Assembly (NCBI GenBank): GCA_031281115.1
Contig: JAITFV010000305.1
Span: 1 to 7,619, forward strand
From: Oscillospiraceae bacterium
GTDB taxonomy: Bacteria > Bacillota > Clostridia > Oscillospirales > Ruminococcaceae
DNA: 7,619 bases
Direction: 5' to 3'
The first letter of the stretch is position 1. Every line of letters begins with the position of its first letter. Positions 5,505 to 7,619 of this stretch are shown in pieces. A program made the translations under genes and the position numbers. The notes under the pieces are model-generated. The model was not told the DNA's origin and did no database searches. It worked only from the letters and a program-made list of their open reading frames with translations.

Positions 5505-7619
5505 ATGAAAAAAAGTTTCATCGCTTTATTAGCAGCAGCGCTTCTGCTGTCTGCCTGCGGTAATACGGATACTGATATTACCGAAGAAATAGACAGCTTT
5601 GAGGAAGAACCGGAAGAAATAATTCCCAAAAACGACATAATTATAGGAACGACGGGCATGACCGGCAGTTTTTCGCCTTTTTACAGCGTGAGTGCGGGTG
5701 ATGCTGACGTTATGAGCGTGATTAATGTGCCGTTGGTTACACTTGACAGGCGGGGTGAAGTTGTGCGGAATGCCGCTGTGGGTGAGTGGCGTATTTATAA
5801 CGGCACCGAGTATTATTACGAGGGAATCGCCGATACAATCATTAATATAACTGAGAATAATACAACAGTTCTGACGTTCCGGCTGCGGGAAGATGTTTTT
5901 TTCAGCGATGGCGTGAACATGACCGCCGATGATGTTATTTTTACGTTGAATACGTTGATTAATTCACAGCAGAGCGCGGTTAGCGCGCTGCCTGTTGCGG
6001 GTCTTGCCAATTACAGGGCAAATGCAGTTCCCGAGGTTTATGAAAAGTATGCGGAAATCGTTGCCGAGGGAGGATTCACCGAGGAGCAAGCCGAGCTGTA
6101 CCGCGAATGTGAGCGGCAGGCGTGGCTGACTCACATAGAAGCGATTATTGACTACTGTGTGCAGAATTACGGCGGCTCCGCACATATAATCGCTGAAGGC
6201 GATATAAACGAAGAAAGTTGGCTGCAGGTTGCGCTGGCAATGATGGTGTGGAGAATCGCCGATTTTCCGGTACTCGGAGAGGACAGTTACGGAAATTTCA
6301 CCTCAGTTTCAAACAGAGTTTGGGATTTTGTGTACACGTTCCCGACGCCCGGCTGTTTATTTGAAGAGTTTTATCTGCTTTATGACGGCGATTTAGAGGC
6401 TTATATCAGAGCGGAGAAAATCGGGCAGCCGTGGCTTGATAACGTGCAGGAACGTGCAGAGCTGCTATTTATCAGGGAGATGGCGGCTTCGGACGAAGAG
6501 AATAGCGCTGTAAACTTCATAAGCGGAATCCGCAGAGTAAGCGATTATATAGCAGAAGTGACGCTTGAGGGGCATATTCCCGCGGCTGTTTATGCATTTA
6601 CTTTTCCGGTTGTGCCGGTACATTATTATCTTGATTCTGCTCACCGGCAATTTATGCCCGGAGCGGGTCCGTATAAACTAACCGGCTTTGAAAACGGCGT
6701 TGCCGCGCTTGAAGCAAACGAGTTTTATTTCAAAGGAACACCCGGGGTATCTGAAATCTTTTTTGCAGAAACGGATGTGAATGACTTGGTTTACGGCGTT
6801 GCTGCCGGTGAAATAGACATAGCTGCGGTTGTGGCAGAGCGTGATGTTCTTGGCGAGATATATGCTTACAGCGAGGCAGAGATTAAAACACAGGAAGCCG
6901 ATTACGGCGCCTTCGGGTTTATCGGATTCAACGCAGAGCGTGTAAACGATGGTGAAGACCCGCTAAGTGAAGCGAGTATCAATCTCCGTAAGGGAATCGC
7001 GGTGGTTTTCGCGGCGTATCGCGATATTTCGGTTGGGAATTTCTACGAGGGTGCGGCACGGGTCGCGGAATATCCGGTTTCAGGGGTCTCGTGGGCGGCT
7101 CCGCGCACAGGCGACAACGGCTTCAGAACAGCTTTTAATACCGATGTTACGGGCGAGTTAATTTACGATTTTGATATAAGTGAGGCGAGGAGGCTTGAAG
7201 CTGCGAGGCGCGCTGCGCTCGGCTATTTTCAAGCGGCAGGCTGCGCGCTGAACGCGGCAGGGACTGCGATTATTGAGCTTCCCGAGGAAATGAGCGGCAA
7301 CTATGAGGTTTACGTAGTGGGTTTCGGCACAGGCAGACATCCGTCGTTTCTACTGCTAACGATGGCGGCAGATACTCTGCGAACAGTTGGGATTAACATT
7401 GATATTATAGATGTTTCATCGCAGGCTGAGATGTATGAAGCTGTGTTCAGCGGCGAGGCTGATATGTGGTGCGCGGCTTGGCAAGGTGATATTTTACCAA
7501 ACATGAGCAAGGTTTTCCGCAGCGGCGGCGAGGAAAATTTCTTCCGGCTTTCGGACGAGATGATTGACCAAAGGATTGATTTAGCAAAAACTTCGCTGAA
7601 TTTAGAATTTTACAGAGGT
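5505..7619 (+). CDS. ABC transporter solute-binding lipoprotein, family 5 (peptide type), 3'-truncated
   Basis: This lipid-anchored protein would capture a ligand outside the cell and deliver it to an ABC importer; the family usually binds peptides, sometimes nickel, heme or sugars. The frame runs open to the window end (705 codons, no stop). The signal peptide MKKSFIALLAAALLLSAC has a lipobox LSAC with the lipidated Cys at 18, then an acidic linker (about 21-42). Family 5 hallmarks are FRLREDVFFSDGVNMTADDV (125-144), matching the usual L-x-DGV-x-FSDG-x-x-TA-x-DV signature, and GAGPYKL (386-392) followed by an Asn-x-x-Tyr-Phe-Lys-Gly element. The distance between them, about 245 residues, is much longer than the roughly 100 usual in OppA/DppA proteins, pointing to an insertion of about 130-150 residues. 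The start is set by AAAAGGTG four bases upstream and by the signal peptide. Permease and ATPase genes, if present, would lie beyond the window. The ligand cannot be read from the sequence. Confidence 0.93.
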   Translation, partial: MKKSFIALLAAALLLSACGNTDTDITEEIDSFEEEPEEIIPKNDIIIGTTGMTGSFSPFYSVSAGDADVMSVINVPLVTLDRRGEVVRNAAVGEWRIYNGTEYYYEGIADTIINITENNTTVLTFRLREDVFFSDGVNMTADDVIFTLNTLINSQQSAVSALPVAGLANYRANAVPEVYEKYAEIVAEGGFTEEQAELYRECERQAWLTHIEAIIDYCVQNYGGSAHIIAEGDINEESWLQVALAMMVWRIADFPVLGEDSYGNFTSVSNRVWDFVYTFPTPGCLFEEFYLLYDGDLEAYIRAEKIGQPWLDNVQERAELLFIREMAASDEENSAVNFISGIRRVSDYIAEVTLEGHIPAAVYAFTFPVVPVHYYLDSAHRQFMPGAGPYKLTGFENGVAALEANEFYFKGTPGVSEIFFAETDVNDLVYGVAAGEIDIAAVVAERDVLGEIYAYSEAEIKTQEADYGAFGFIGFNAERVNDGEDPLSEASINLRKGIAVVFAAYRDISVGNFYEGAARVAEYPVSGVSWAAPRTGDNGFRTAFNTDVTGELIYDFDISEARRLEAARRAALGYFQAAGCALNAAGTAIIELPEEMSGNYEVYVVGFGTGRHPSFLLLTMAADTLRTVGINIDIIDVSSQAEMYEAVFSGEADMWCAAWQGDILPNMSKVFRSGGEENFFRLSDEMIDQRIDLAKTSLNLEFYRG

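Noticed and set aside
1..7619. CRISPR arrays, tRNA or rRNA genes, insertion sequences, attachment sites
   Set aside because: No regularly spaced direct repeats, cloverleaf-like sequence, transposase or integrase coding sequence was seen by eye.

Overview
The window reads as chromosomal DNA of a Gram-positive Clostridia-type bacterium (Bacillota; my best guess is an Oscillospiraceae-like gut or anaerobic lineage). The support is consensus sigma-A-type promoters with extended -10 elements, purine-rich Shine-Dalgarno sites, T-tailed intrinsic terminators, an FtsZ of bacterial type, a type II signal-peptide lipoprotein, and a Cys4 protein resembling the DUF6076 proteins I know from clostridia. 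The taxonomic call is inference. No mobile element, CRISPR array, tRNA or rRNA was seen.

Layout. (1) 1-1005 (+): the 3' part of ftsZ, missing about 65 N-terminal codons, closed by a hairpin terminator (1037-1096). (2) A promoter at 1129-1157 drives a two-gene unit: a five-helix membrane protein with a C-terminal domain predicted outside the cell (1198-2163), and 10 bases later a 709-residue protein with a Cys4 zinc-binding-like motif and a long disordered Pro/Glu-rich tail (2174-4303). (3) A symmetrical hairpin (4381-4411) ends this unit and also the convergent minus-strand gene. (4) 4447-5379 (-): a zinc-ribbon, single-pass membrane protein. (5) A compact divergent promoter pair at 5413-5473, whose two -35 boxes lie 3 bases apart inside one palindrome. 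(6) 5505-7619 (+): a family 5 (oligopeptide/dipeptide type) solute-binding lipoprotein, cut by the window end.

How the parts may fit. FtsZ forms the division ring. The two-gene unit behind it has no function I recognise, and it has its own promoter and a terminator before it, so co-transcription with ftsZ is not required. The most suggestive cross-links are short motifs: the FtsZ C-terminus (LDEIFK) resembles the C-terminus of the Cys4 protein (MDAIFK), and a second motif in that protein (IGFNDIL) resembles one in the cytosolic part of the zinc-ribbon protein (INFDEIL). The zinc-ribbon protein and the binding lipoprotein are probably co-regulated through their shared promoter region.

There is no clear-cut new defence or mobile system here. 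The best leads are the palindromic divergent promoter, the shared short motifs, the atypical FtsZ tail, and the large insertion in the solute-binding protein.
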